DNA of 64,000 nucleotides from Morinoia aosen (Eukaryota; Arthropoda; Malacostraca; Amphipoda; Talitridae). Below, in pieces: positions 31,587 through 40,989 of the stretch. The stretch lies in assembly GCA_030386875.1 (NCBI GenBank), contig CM059568.1, forward strand, positions 30,312,120 to 30,376,119, in the 5' to 3' direction. The translations under genes were made by a program, and so were the position numbers. Numbering within the stretch: the stretch's first letter is position 1; each line of letters begins with the position of its first letter. Below the pieces are notes generated by a model. The model did no database searches. It saw only the letters and a program-made list of their open reading frames with translations, and was not told the origin of the DNA.

Positions 31587-34500
31587 TCACTGTCTCTTAC
31601 TCCAGGCACGCACAAGAAACACTTTCATAGCCTCAGTGATACTCACATTACACTCCTGATCCAATCCAGCAAGACAGCTCATACCGCAATCATCTTCAGC
31701 ACATCTGGCATTCCACTCATTCTCTCCATACTGCTCAGACACCACATTCATTAAACTCTCTCTCTCTTGCTCATACTTACTACATTCCAGCACAAAATGC
31801 TCAATTGTTTCCTCTACTCCACTATTACACTGCTGACATACTCTGTTATTATTCTCATTCCATCTCCATGTACGTCTGTTCACACTCAATGACTTACATC
31901 TCACAGCAAACAAGAGTTGACTTCCAAAACTACCATCATAGAACAGCTCAAACTTAGGTGCTTTCTTTTTCATATACCAGTTAAGTGTAGGCTTCCGCAT
32001 CATGCCAAGCTTCCACTTATTCAATCCATACTCTTTTGTTTGTCTCTCAATCTCTTTCTTCCACCTCTTGCAGTCCCACTCAGGCCCTACACCTCCTACA
32101 TTTATTAAACTCCAGTCATCCACAGGTCTCCCAATTCTAACATGAATAATCTTTTGCATACTGAGTTTCCTTGCATGCCCCCAACATCCTTTCTCCCAAT
32201 AGCTTACACTCAGATTCCATTCAAAGATTCGCCTTACCCACCTGCTATTCTGCATTCTTTCAATTCTCACCTTATAATTCAGCACAGCTTTCATCATTCT
32301 TTCTGAAAATAGGCTCCACCCTAGGTCACCTCTAATGGCTTCTATAGCTGTCCATTTCGGAGCACCCAATGCTACACGTCCTACCTTATTTTGTATCACA
32401 TCCAGCTTTTCAAGATCACTTCCATTCCAAGCAAGAGCACTCATACCATACATGACACTAGGTACAGCAACATACTTCCACATTCCTCTCACACATTCGT
32501 ACTTGTTTGCTCTGTATCTGGCCACACTACCTAACCGTCCACTCCACTGCATTGCTTTAGCCACTTTCTCACCTTTAGTTCTAGTACATCCATCTTCACT
32601 CATCATACAACCTAGATATTTGTATTCTTTTGTTCTACCTATTCTGATTTCTCCAATATTCCACAGTCTGTCTCTATCAGTCTCATCACTATTTATAACC
32701 ATGACCTTACTTTTATTGGCACCAAAGTTCATCTTGAAATCTGTACTATATCCATTCACAATGTCAAGCATCCTTTGTAGTTCATGACCACATTCACTAA
32801 CCACAACCACATCATCAGCATACAACAAACAGCTCAGTCTCTCATTACCAACTTTCAGTCCTAAACCACTCCCTCTCAGTCGAACTGCTAATTCTTCTGT
32901 GTACAATCCAAACAACAGGGGGGACAGAGTACAGCCCTGTCTCACTCCTCTAACACTCCTCACTTGCCCTGTTTCCAAATTTCCTAACCTGTAGATAGCA
33001 CTTGTGTTCTCATACAGACTCTGTACAATGTTCACTATTTTTCTGCTAAAACCAACTTTTCTCAAAATTTCAAACAGCCTAACCCGATCCACTCTGTCAT
33101 ACGCCTTTTCAATATCCAGGAATGCTAAATATACCTTCTTGTTATCCTTCTTCATTCGCTCAATTATTTCACTCACTACAAACAGATTATCCTCCCCCCG
33201 TCTATCTTGCCTAAAACCATTCTGTTCTTCTCCTAGGACTCCTAATTCCTCAACTAAATTTTTCATTCTCTCATTCAAAATACCACAAAAGATCTTACAT
33301 ACGGTGTCACCCAGTGCAATTGGTCTGTAATTTTTAAGTTCTTTCATACTCTTATGTCCACCCTTATGCAACAGAACTACATTACACTTGTTCCAGTCAT
33401 CCGGTACACTTTCACTCTTCCATATCTCATCAAATAAACATTTCAACATACTGACTACACTCTCTCCTCCACATTTATAGAACTCATATGGTATCTTATC
33501 AGGGCTACATGCCTTTCCATTTTTCACTTTCTTCAAAAAACTTACAATCTCTTCACAAGTGATTTCGTCTTCCATTTGCAGTTCATGTTCATCTATCAGA
33601 AAATTTATTGGTTCATCATCAGTAACCTGCTCATTCATTCCACCAATGTCCTCCCAGTATTCTTCAACTGCTTTCACCATTTGCATCCTATCTTGCACAC
33701 TGCAACCATTGACTACTAATTCATCAACTTGAACTTCACTACCTCTATCATTACCTTGTATAAACCTATACCAATCTTTTATTCCATCTGGACCTTTCTT
33801 TCTTAGATTTTCAACTTGGTGTCTCTCTTCTTTAACCCTAGCCTCATTGATCATTCTCTTTACTTTTTTCTGCTGGTCCTTGTACTCATTCCATACACTC
33901 TGCCATTCATCCTCAGTAATTCTGCGTCTTTCATACATTTTCCTCATACTGCGTTGTTTTTTATTTAAAGTCTTCCATCTCGTTCGTTCTTCCTTTATCT
34001 CACTCGTAAACCACCTAGCATTCCCTGTACTTTTCCTGCATTTCATTCTACCGATCTTTTGCTCTGCCACATCATACAAGGTTCTTGCAATCTCCTTATT
34101 TAGGTCATTTGCATTTCCACACCTGTTCCAGTTACATCTACTCAATTCATTTCTAAATTCTTCCCAGTTTGCCATTTTAATACGCCAATTTTCTCTTACT
34201 CTGCTGGCCTTCTGCATCGGCTCCTTTCCACCCCAATTATATTCTAGTACAAGCATTTTATGGTCACTATCAATATCAAAATCATCTTCATCTATAAACA
34301 TTTCTTTGACACACTCTCTTGCTCTACTATTCACTATCATATAGTCAATTGCAGTTTTACATTCCCTGCTTTGCCATGCATGCAAGCCATTTCCTATTGT
34401 TACATTTAGGTTCTCAAGTTCATTCTCATCACAGAAATCAATCAATTTTTGTCCATTTGCATTCACAGGCTCACCAAGTATACCAACATGGCCATTCATA

Positions 34501-35002
34501 TCACCCATCAAAATCAGAGGGCATCTGCAATGCTCTTGCACAATTCTTGTTAATATTTCATACTTTTTTACATTCTCTTGATGAGCTAAAATACCATCAG
34601 TTGTCATATAGCATACAACCACAATAACACATTCTCTGGCATGCATTCTTTCACACTTTATTACTAACAGATCTTCACTCTCAGGTTCATTTCCAACAGG
34701 AATTTCTTCTAATTTCCAATTTAGAGCATTTTTTACAATGAGACCAACTCCACCACCTCTTTCTCCCAACTTACACGCCCTTTTCCAATCATGTAGTACT
34801 TACTCTCCTTACATTTTAAACTGACTCTATCCCGCATTTGGGTCTCTACTACACCAACACAATCCAAATCTCCATTCTCAAATTCTGCTACAAGGTCATT
34901 TAACTTTCCTGCATTCCATCCACGCACATTTATACATCCAAACCTTACAACACTATTGGACAATTCACAACATTTTTCATTTTTGCTCTGACAGCTTTCC
35001 AT
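31587..35002 (-). pseudogene. LINE-A copy 3 ORF2: endonuclease and reverse transcriptase
   Basis: ORF2 starts at an ATG (35002-35000) immediately after the ORF1 stop (TGAATG). The endonuclease shows FGCINVRGWNAGKLNDL, VGVVETQMRD, LILMGDMNGHVG and DIDSDHKML. A one-base frameshift near 34760 separates the first 80 or so codons from the rest. The reverse transcriptase has NYRPIALGDTVCKIF, EEQNGFRQDRRGEDN, FLDIEKAYDRVDR, RGVRQGCTLSPLLFGLYTEE and LLYADDVVVVS, so the catalytic Asp pair is intact. A C-terminal knuckle (CQQCNSGVEETIEHFVLEC) ends the protein, about 1,138 codons in all. Apart from the frameshift it is open for 1,060 codons, so this is a young copy. Confidence 0.88.
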
Positions 35003-36172
35003 TCATCCAGTTCCACCTTCCATTACAATATGAGTACACCCAATCCACTGGATGTATCTCCTGGAGAGTTTCATCTCACCTTCTTGAGTAAGGTGGACTC
35101 CATCTCCACAAAAACACCCACTCTGGATCAGGTTATCCATATCAAGGAAGCTGGAACCCATTTCACGCTTTCTCATACTCTCAGCTTTCATACTCATAAT
35201 CCTTTTATGCACTTCCCTATTCACCTCCTTTCGCACCCTTTCATACTCCTCACCACATGCAGGCCTTCTCAGCAGACTGGTCACAGCCACTCTTACATTC
35301 TTCTTTCGCGCCCTTTCAACAACATTCATAATTGCATTCACCGTACGCTCTCTCCCACATTCAAGCAATCCATTGCCACCTCCTTGCAGTACAACCATCC
35401 CTTCATCCATTCCATCTATCACTTCCTCAGCATGCCTACAAATCTCATTCACTCCCTTTCCTCTCATGCTCGTACATCCACTACGGTCAGTCATACTCAC
35501 AAACCTATCCACATTCTTCACCATGCTGTCACCACATATTCTAATCGTAGGTCTCACTCTCCCTTTCATACTACTCTTTCGTTCAACTCTTCCACTCACA
35601 TCACTCTTTCCATCCATCTTCCTTTCATTCACTTCCACTACAGGCGCCTGCACCTCATGTGGCATATCAACAGGTTGCTCCTTCACTCTCTTCCCATTCG
35701 TACTTCTTTCATCATGCTCATTCATCCTTCTACTCTCAGCTGGCACATTTGCACCACCATTCACTTCATTTATTGCATTCACACTCCTTGCACCATCATC
35801 CACTTCATTTACACTCCTTGCACCATCATCCACTTCATTTGCACTCCTTTCACCACCACCATTTACCTCTTCATTCACTGCATTTGCACCATTCTCATTC
35901 TTTCCTTCATTCAACTTTCTTTCATCCTTCAAATCAGCCTCTTAAGCAACCATCAGAATTGTCAATCTCTCAACCTCCTCTTCCAACTTTTTTCTCTCGT
36001 CATTCAAACATTTCCAGCACGTAAACACAAGATCATTCAACTTCCTCCGACTCATCTCTCTCAAACCTTTGCATGCATCTATATCTACCCACTCTTTACA
36101 AGTCATGCACTCAATCTCCTCATCCATTCCACTTGCACCTCCCTTCCTACGACCAGTCCTATTTCTTGCCAT
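35003..36172 (-). pseudogene. LINE-A copy 3 ORF1: PHD-like finger and SGNH esterase
   Basis: I chose the ATG at 36172 because the LINE-A ORF1 fragment at 50285 starts the same way (MA-N). The N-terminus has a cysteine pattern ECMTCKEWVDIDACKG ... FTCWKCL like a PHD-type zinc finger, then a short coiled-coil-like KKLEEEVERL. Codon 77 is TAA (35944-35942), where the fragment at 50285 has a sense codon. The frame continues through a low-complexity Asn/Glu/Val linker to an SGNH-hydrolase domain: ICGDSMVKNV (nucleophile Ser), LQGGGNGL (oxyanion Gly/Asn region) and DGVHLTQEGE (catalytic Asp-His). The protein would be about 389 residues. The role of ORF1 esterases in retrotransposition is not settled. 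Confidence 0.85.
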
Positions 36173-36600
36173 CCTCAAACACAGACTTCTATCTCAGTAC
36201 AAATTTCACAGGCAGAAGAAGTCTTCACTCACCAAATCTACTAAAAATCAAGTTATCAAAAAAAAGAAACAAAAACGTTTCCTACTACTCAGTCACTCTC
36301 TACAATGTCACACACTATACTCTTTATATGCAAAGAAAGCTTAACTACCAGTCAAAACACCTCAGTCAAAAAATTGCAAGTCACCACACCAAAGTCCAAT
36401 GCTCAGTCTCAACTCTCACGCAACAAAAAAACTACTCTCACGAGCACTCCATACAAAGTCACACACTGTACTCACGTGAATATACAAACTATACCATTTT
36501 TTAGCAACTTCACTTTAATTCACCACAATATTCGTCGGAGGACCAGAAACACGTGCACACCGCCCGGAACGAAACTGATCAATAACTGATGAAACTCATG
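36173..36600 (-). other. LINE-A 5' UTR and junction with gypsy leader
   Basis: No gene. Two diverged blocks GAGTATAGTGTGTGACATTG and GTGAGTACAGTGTGTGACTT suggest a short internal duplication in the 5' UTR, where LINE promoters normally lie. The exact 5' end is not defined because no target duplication could be matched. Confidence 0.45.
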
Positions 36601-36861
36601 AAAGTGATGACATCGACACTTTACGGAACTACGAAAACGAAGATTTTGCGGATATAAAAGGAAGTTATTTAAACGCGGTAAAATATATTGCCTGACAGTC
36701 TGGTATATTCAGACAAACAAAACAAAAAAAACAAAACCGTTTATTTCAGATGAGTATAGTGTGTGAGTGACTGTGAGAACAGCGTGTAACGTTATTTCGG
36801 TTCAATAACTTATCTTATTGTGGGGTTTTTGTCGCCGCCTACGAGTTACGTGGGCGGTCCG

Positions 36862-36940
36862 GTTGTCGTACCCTGCGGCAGGTGTCGTACCCTGCGGCAG
36901 GTGTCGTACCCTGCGGCAGTTGTCATACCCTGCCGCAACC
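36862..36940 (+). repeat. 19-bp tandem repeat in gypsy leader
   Basis: Four units of about 19 bp (TGTCGTACCCTGCGGCAGG) lie end to end; the last differs (TCATACCCTGCCGCAAC). The units are GC-rich and partly self-complementary. They lie upstream of gag. Confidence 0.85.
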
Positions 36941-37213
36941 GCCTCGGGTGGCTGAAGCGCTGCCTCGGCAGTCTGAGTATGGCAGTGGTTGAGTGCAGAC
37001 GCGCGTGCTTTTGTCCTTCGTTCGTGTTACCTTCGCTGCGATCGGTACCTGTGTAAGGCTGGCAAGTGCCTTGCTTCCGTTCTTTTGGGACAACAGGAAG
37101 GTGAAGCAGCTGTTTTGCGGTTGCTGTTAACGTGAAGGCACGCAGCAACGCAGAAGGTAAGCCAACAAGCTATCTAGGCTTATGGCTGTGGTAGCCATCT
37201 TGTGGGTAGCAAG

Positions 37214-38193
37214 ATGGTGGCGGCTGGAAAGGCTGCATCAGCTGAGGCAGCTGAGAAGGCTGCGGCAGCCGGAGCTGGCGATGCGGGATCGCCAGTGCCG
37301 CCGGCGGGGAGCACGTCGGGAGTGCTTGTGGATGTTAGCCTGTTGGCTAACATCCTGACTCAGGTGCGTGGCCCGATCCTCGACCGGTTGTCTAGGCAGC
37401 TGCCTAAGTTGACCGGCGATGGATTGGTTGACGCGCTAGAGTGGCTGGAGAACCTGGAGAGGCTCTGCCAGCTGGAGCGCGTAGCTCCGACCGACGTCAT
37501 CGGGTTCATGCTCGACGGCAACGCCGCTCGAGTGTTTCGCTCCATGACTGTCGGTGATGCTCCTCAGTGGCAGGTAGTTCGGTCTACGCTGGCCTTGCAA
37601 TTTGCGTTGCCTATGCAGGAGACGTATGGGCGGTTTACCGACCGTCGGCTTGCAGCCGAGGTGTCGGTGGACGTGTACCTGGATGACTTGGCGCGTCTGG
37701 GTGAGAGAGTGGGGTCGATTAAGAAGGATTTGATTTTTAGGGTCAAGATCTACGAGGGTCTCCCCACTACTCTGTATACTTGGGCAGTTTCGCGTGAGGA
37801 CGCGTATACTGCGCCGTTCGATGCTGTGGTGTCGAAAGTGTGGGAGAGAATGGCTGCAGAGAGGGCTGTAGCCGGGCGAGGCCAGGGGCCAGGCTCGGGG
37901 CAGACCTTGCTGCTTTGGGGAAGCAGGGTAGTGGTGGCAAGGGTGCTTGCTACCGCTGTGGCGGTGCACACCGCGTGCGGGTTTGCCCGCAGAAGCAATC
38001 TTCTGCGGCGCCTGCTGGCGGGGAGGCCGTGAAGGCTCCCGCCAAAAGGAAGTTCGCATGCTTTGCGTGTGGAGAGGTCGGGCATTTCGCTTGCGACTGT
38101 CCGGCGGTAGGTAGGCATATGGTTGGTGGGTCGGGTTTCTCTGCGGAGGATGCCAGTCGGGGCGACTCGTCCTCCTCAATGGAAATCGTGTAA
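37214..38193 (+). pseudogene. Gypsy gag with two CCHC knuckles, frameshifted
   Basis: I chose the ATG at 37214 (context GCAAGATGG). The frame covers an Ala-rich N-terminus and a capsid-like helical region (LPKLTGDGLVDALEWLENLE, YGRFTDRRLAAEVSVDVYL) typical of gypsy gag. Near 37900 the frame shifts by one base and goes on as CYRCGGAHRVRVC and CFACGEVGHFACDC, two nucleic-acid-binding knuckles. The gene ends with TAA at 38191-38193 (MEIV then stop). The frameshift looks like decay and not a programmed site, since gag knuckles lie downstream of it. Confidence 0.82.
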
Positions 38194-38258
38194 GCCGGGC
38201 TTACCGGAGGTCTCCTCTCTCCGAGGGAGGTGACGGTGCCCCTTCGGAGAGAAGGACC

Positions 38259-39698
38259 TTGAGCGGCACAAGTGTGTCGCTGAGGCGGGGCGATCTAAGA
38301 TCGCTCGGAGGGACTGGTGTTACGACTAGGAATCGTTTGCCAGTTGTTCGTGCCATTTTGAATGGGCATTGTTCTTGGTGTCTGGTAGACTCCGGGAGCG
38401 AGCGGACGGTGGTTTGTCCGCGGGTGGTGGTGGGCCAACGCTTCCGAGCGGGGTGGCCGTTGCTAACGGCGAACGGCAAAACTTTCTGTGAGGGGAAGCA
38501 CTGTCGTGTGGGAGTCGGGTTGCAGGGACATTGTTTCGGTGTCACTGCGCTCGTCATGCCGGAGTTGGGGAATCTTGGCGTTGACTGTCTCTTAGGGAGT
38601 GATGTTATTGATCACATGGGAGGCGTCACCGTCAGAAGAGGCCCTGACTCGAAGTATGCAGTCGACTGGGGGAGGTCTTGGTCAGCTGGATGCTGTAGGG
38701 AGTCCAGCAATAGATTCGCCTGTGCCAAGCTGGGAGCCGGCCTGGTAGCAGGGGTGGGGTCGGTGGAGTCGAGAGGTGTGCCAGCGCCGATCGAGATTGT
38801 CGACCCTGACTTTGTTGCTAGGTTCGCTGACGGTCGGTGGACCGTCAGTTGGCTGTGATCCGAGAAGCCGCCCGAGGGGTTGCAGACTCGGATCGCGGAG
38901 TACGGATGTACTCGGGCGCCTCACGTGCGTGAGCGCTATGACGCGGAGATTCAGAGTTGGATCTCGAAGGGTTGGTTGAGGCGGTGGCATGGCCCCATCC
39001 AGGGCGTCTTTTCGTTGCTGGCCGTCGTGCAACCAACGAAGGACAAAGTCCGTCCGGTCATGGATTATCGTGAGTTGAACAGCTTTGTCGAGTGTCATAC
39101 TGGTGATGACATGGTCGCTGTGTGTGGCGACAAGATTCGGAAATGGCGACAGCTGCGGGGCGAGCTTAAGGTCGTCGACCTTAAGTCTGCGTACCTGCAG
39201 ATCTACGTTTCCGAGGATCTGTGGCGATACCAGATCGTGAAGTTTAAGGGTGTGCCTTACGCTTTGACGCGATTAGGCATCGGCCTCTCGTGTGCACCTC
39301 GAATCATGACGGTGATTCTCAGCAAGGTTCTGTCGTTGAACGACCGAGTTCGTCAATGGACAGACCACTATATCGATGATATAGTGGTTTGTGAGTCCGT
39401 TATCAGTGCTCAGGAGCTCCGGGAGCATCTGGCAAAGTACGGACTTGTGACGAAGGAACCTGAGAGCCTGGATGGAGGCCGGTTATTGGGAATTTCTTTG
39501 CGGAAAGATTCCAATGGACATCTTCGGATGTCGAGGGGGACTGCTCTCTTCGAGTTCGGTTCGGTAAATTTAAATGCCAGCTTAACGAAGAGAGGGCTGT
39601 TTTCCTTGTGTGGTCGATTAGTCGGCCATTACCCCGTGGCGGGGTGGCTGCGTCCATGTTGCAGTTTCTTGAAACGGCTGGGGTGCAGCGGCTTTTGA
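38259..39698 (+). pseudogene. Gypsy pol: protease and reverse transcriptase
   Basis: One frame carries an aspartic protease (CLVDSGSERTVV, then LLGSDVI) and, after an in-frame TGA at 38856-38858, a reverse transcriptase: RPVMDYRELNSFV, VVDLKSAYLQI, LGIGLSCAPRIM and HYIDDIVV with both catalytic Asp residues. The last part is a connection region with GRLLGISLRKD. The frame is lost near 39700. The protease DSG triad and the YIDD box are intact in spite of the breaks. Confidence 0.85.
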
Positions 39699-39708
39699 GA
39701 CGACTCGG

Positions 39709-40386
39709 TTGACAGTTCTATCAGCTTGTTGGCTGGGGAGCTGTTGGCGCGAGCTCGTCGGGAGGACACTGTTGGGGGGCGTTTGGGGTGTCGATCCGCA
39801 TGGTACGGTTACCGTGTGTACTGATGCCAGCTCCCTCAGAGTCGGTGTGGCCCTTGAGGTCGATGGCCGCATTGTTGAAGATGCGTCTTGGCTCCGACAT
39901 GAGTCAGACCACCTTCATCTCAATGTGGGTGAGTTGGAGGCGGTTGCGCGGGGTATCAACTTGGCTATTGCGTGGGGTTTTAAAACCTTCACGGTCGCCA
40001 GTGATTCCCGGACAGTCGTCACCTGGATGGACAGCACTGTCGATGGCCGCAGTCGTGTTCGCACGAAGGGTGCGGCGGAGATGCTCGTGAAGCGACGTCA
40101 TGGGGTGATCCGTGAGACGATCGCTGAGCATGGTCTAGTCGTGTTTGTTCGCTTCGTTTCGACGATCGAGAACAAAGCCGATCAGATGACCAGGGTACCT
40201 AAGAGGTGGCTTAGTTACCGCGACGCTGGTGAAGCTGTCGCAGAGGTGTCTGCTGTATTTGCCACTGGAGAGAGTCTCGAGGATGCCATATGGGCGGCTC
40301 ATCAGCCGCATCATTTGGGCATCGATCGGACGTTTTACTTAGCTCTTCATATCCGCAGTGATGTTACGAGAGCAGGTGAAGCGTGA
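39709..40386 (+). pseudogene. Gypsy pol: RNase H
   Basis: The segment has VTVCTDASSLRVGVALEV (first Asp), LHLNVGELEAVARGI (Glu) and FTVASDSRTVVTWMDS (Asp), the RNase H catalytic set, then FVSTIENKADQMTRVPKRWL, typical of gypsy RNase H ends. It is one base out of frame with the reverse transcriptase. The link to integrase follows at about 40340-40440. Confidence 0.85.
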
Positions 40387-40989
40387 GCTGGCTGGATACG
40401 AGGCCTGTCAGCGGATCGATCCCGCGTTGAGGGAGGAAAATCTCGTGGAGCGAGGGGTCTTTCTGTAGAGGAGAGCTGGCGCCGGGTTGCGGTAGACGTA
40501 ACCCATTATGGTGACGAGCTCTACCTGTCTATGGTTGACTGTGGACCCTCGCGGTTCGCCATCTGGCGACGGTTGCTGAATGAAGCAGCAGCGAGCATTG
40601 TCGCCCATTTGCGAGAGGTCGTAATTGAGCTAGGACCGTGTAACGAATTGTTGTTGGACAATTCGACGGCGTTTCGATCAGCGACTGTTGAGCAGTTCGC
40701 TGATGCGTGGGGATTTCTCTGCGATTCCGTGCTGCCTACGCCCCGAGTGGCAACGAGATCGTTGAGAGAAATCACCGGACGATCAAGAGGATCGCCGCGA
40801 GGGGAGGCATCTCTCTTGAGGAGGCCACATTTCGGTACAATGTGACGTCTCGAAAGGAAACAGAGGCTGGCTCGGTCCCGTCGAGCGTTATTTTCAAGTA
40901 TCGCTGGCGAATGCCGTTTGATGTCAATCTTCGGGTGATTGATGGCTGCGAGAAGAACAGCTCTACCGTTGGTGATGAGGTGTGGGGTG
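40387..40989 (+). pseudogene. Gypsy integrase core, 5' part
   Basis: Catalytic core motifs are VDCGPSRFAIWRRL (first Asp), LLLDNSTAFRSATVEQF (second Asp) and, after a frameshift near 40745, SGNEIVERNHRTIKRIA (Glu), a DD(35)E-type arrangement. The sequence leads into VGDEVW, the start of the gypsy GPY/F-like region, and is cut there by the Mutator element. The N-terminal HHCC finger is not recognisable (stops in 40387-40500). Confidence 0.8.

Larger units (their letters stand above)
31337..36600 (-). mobile_element. LINE-A copy 3, nearly full length
   Basis: A minus-strand LINE with a 5' UTR (about 36600-36173), ORF1 with a PHD-like finger and an SGNH esterase, ORF2 with endonuclease and reverse transcriptase but no RNase H, a 3' UTR and a CTTGAA-repeat tail. 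PHD and esterase domains in ORF1 are known from CR1-like LINEs (Kapitonov and Jurka), which suggests that group, though I did not place the reverse transcriptase in a clade. Only one stop in ORF1 and one frameshift in ORF2 were seen. Confidence 0.85.

Noticed and set aside
35030-36244. 404-codon plus-strand frame rich in Ser, His, Thr and Leu
   Set aside because: It is the antisense shadow of LINE-A ORF1, low in complexity and without any known motif.
36862-37200. 5' LTR of the gypsy element matching the 3' LTR
   Set aside because: Only short, scattered similarity (for example around GTGCAGACG) is seen; it is too weak to call.
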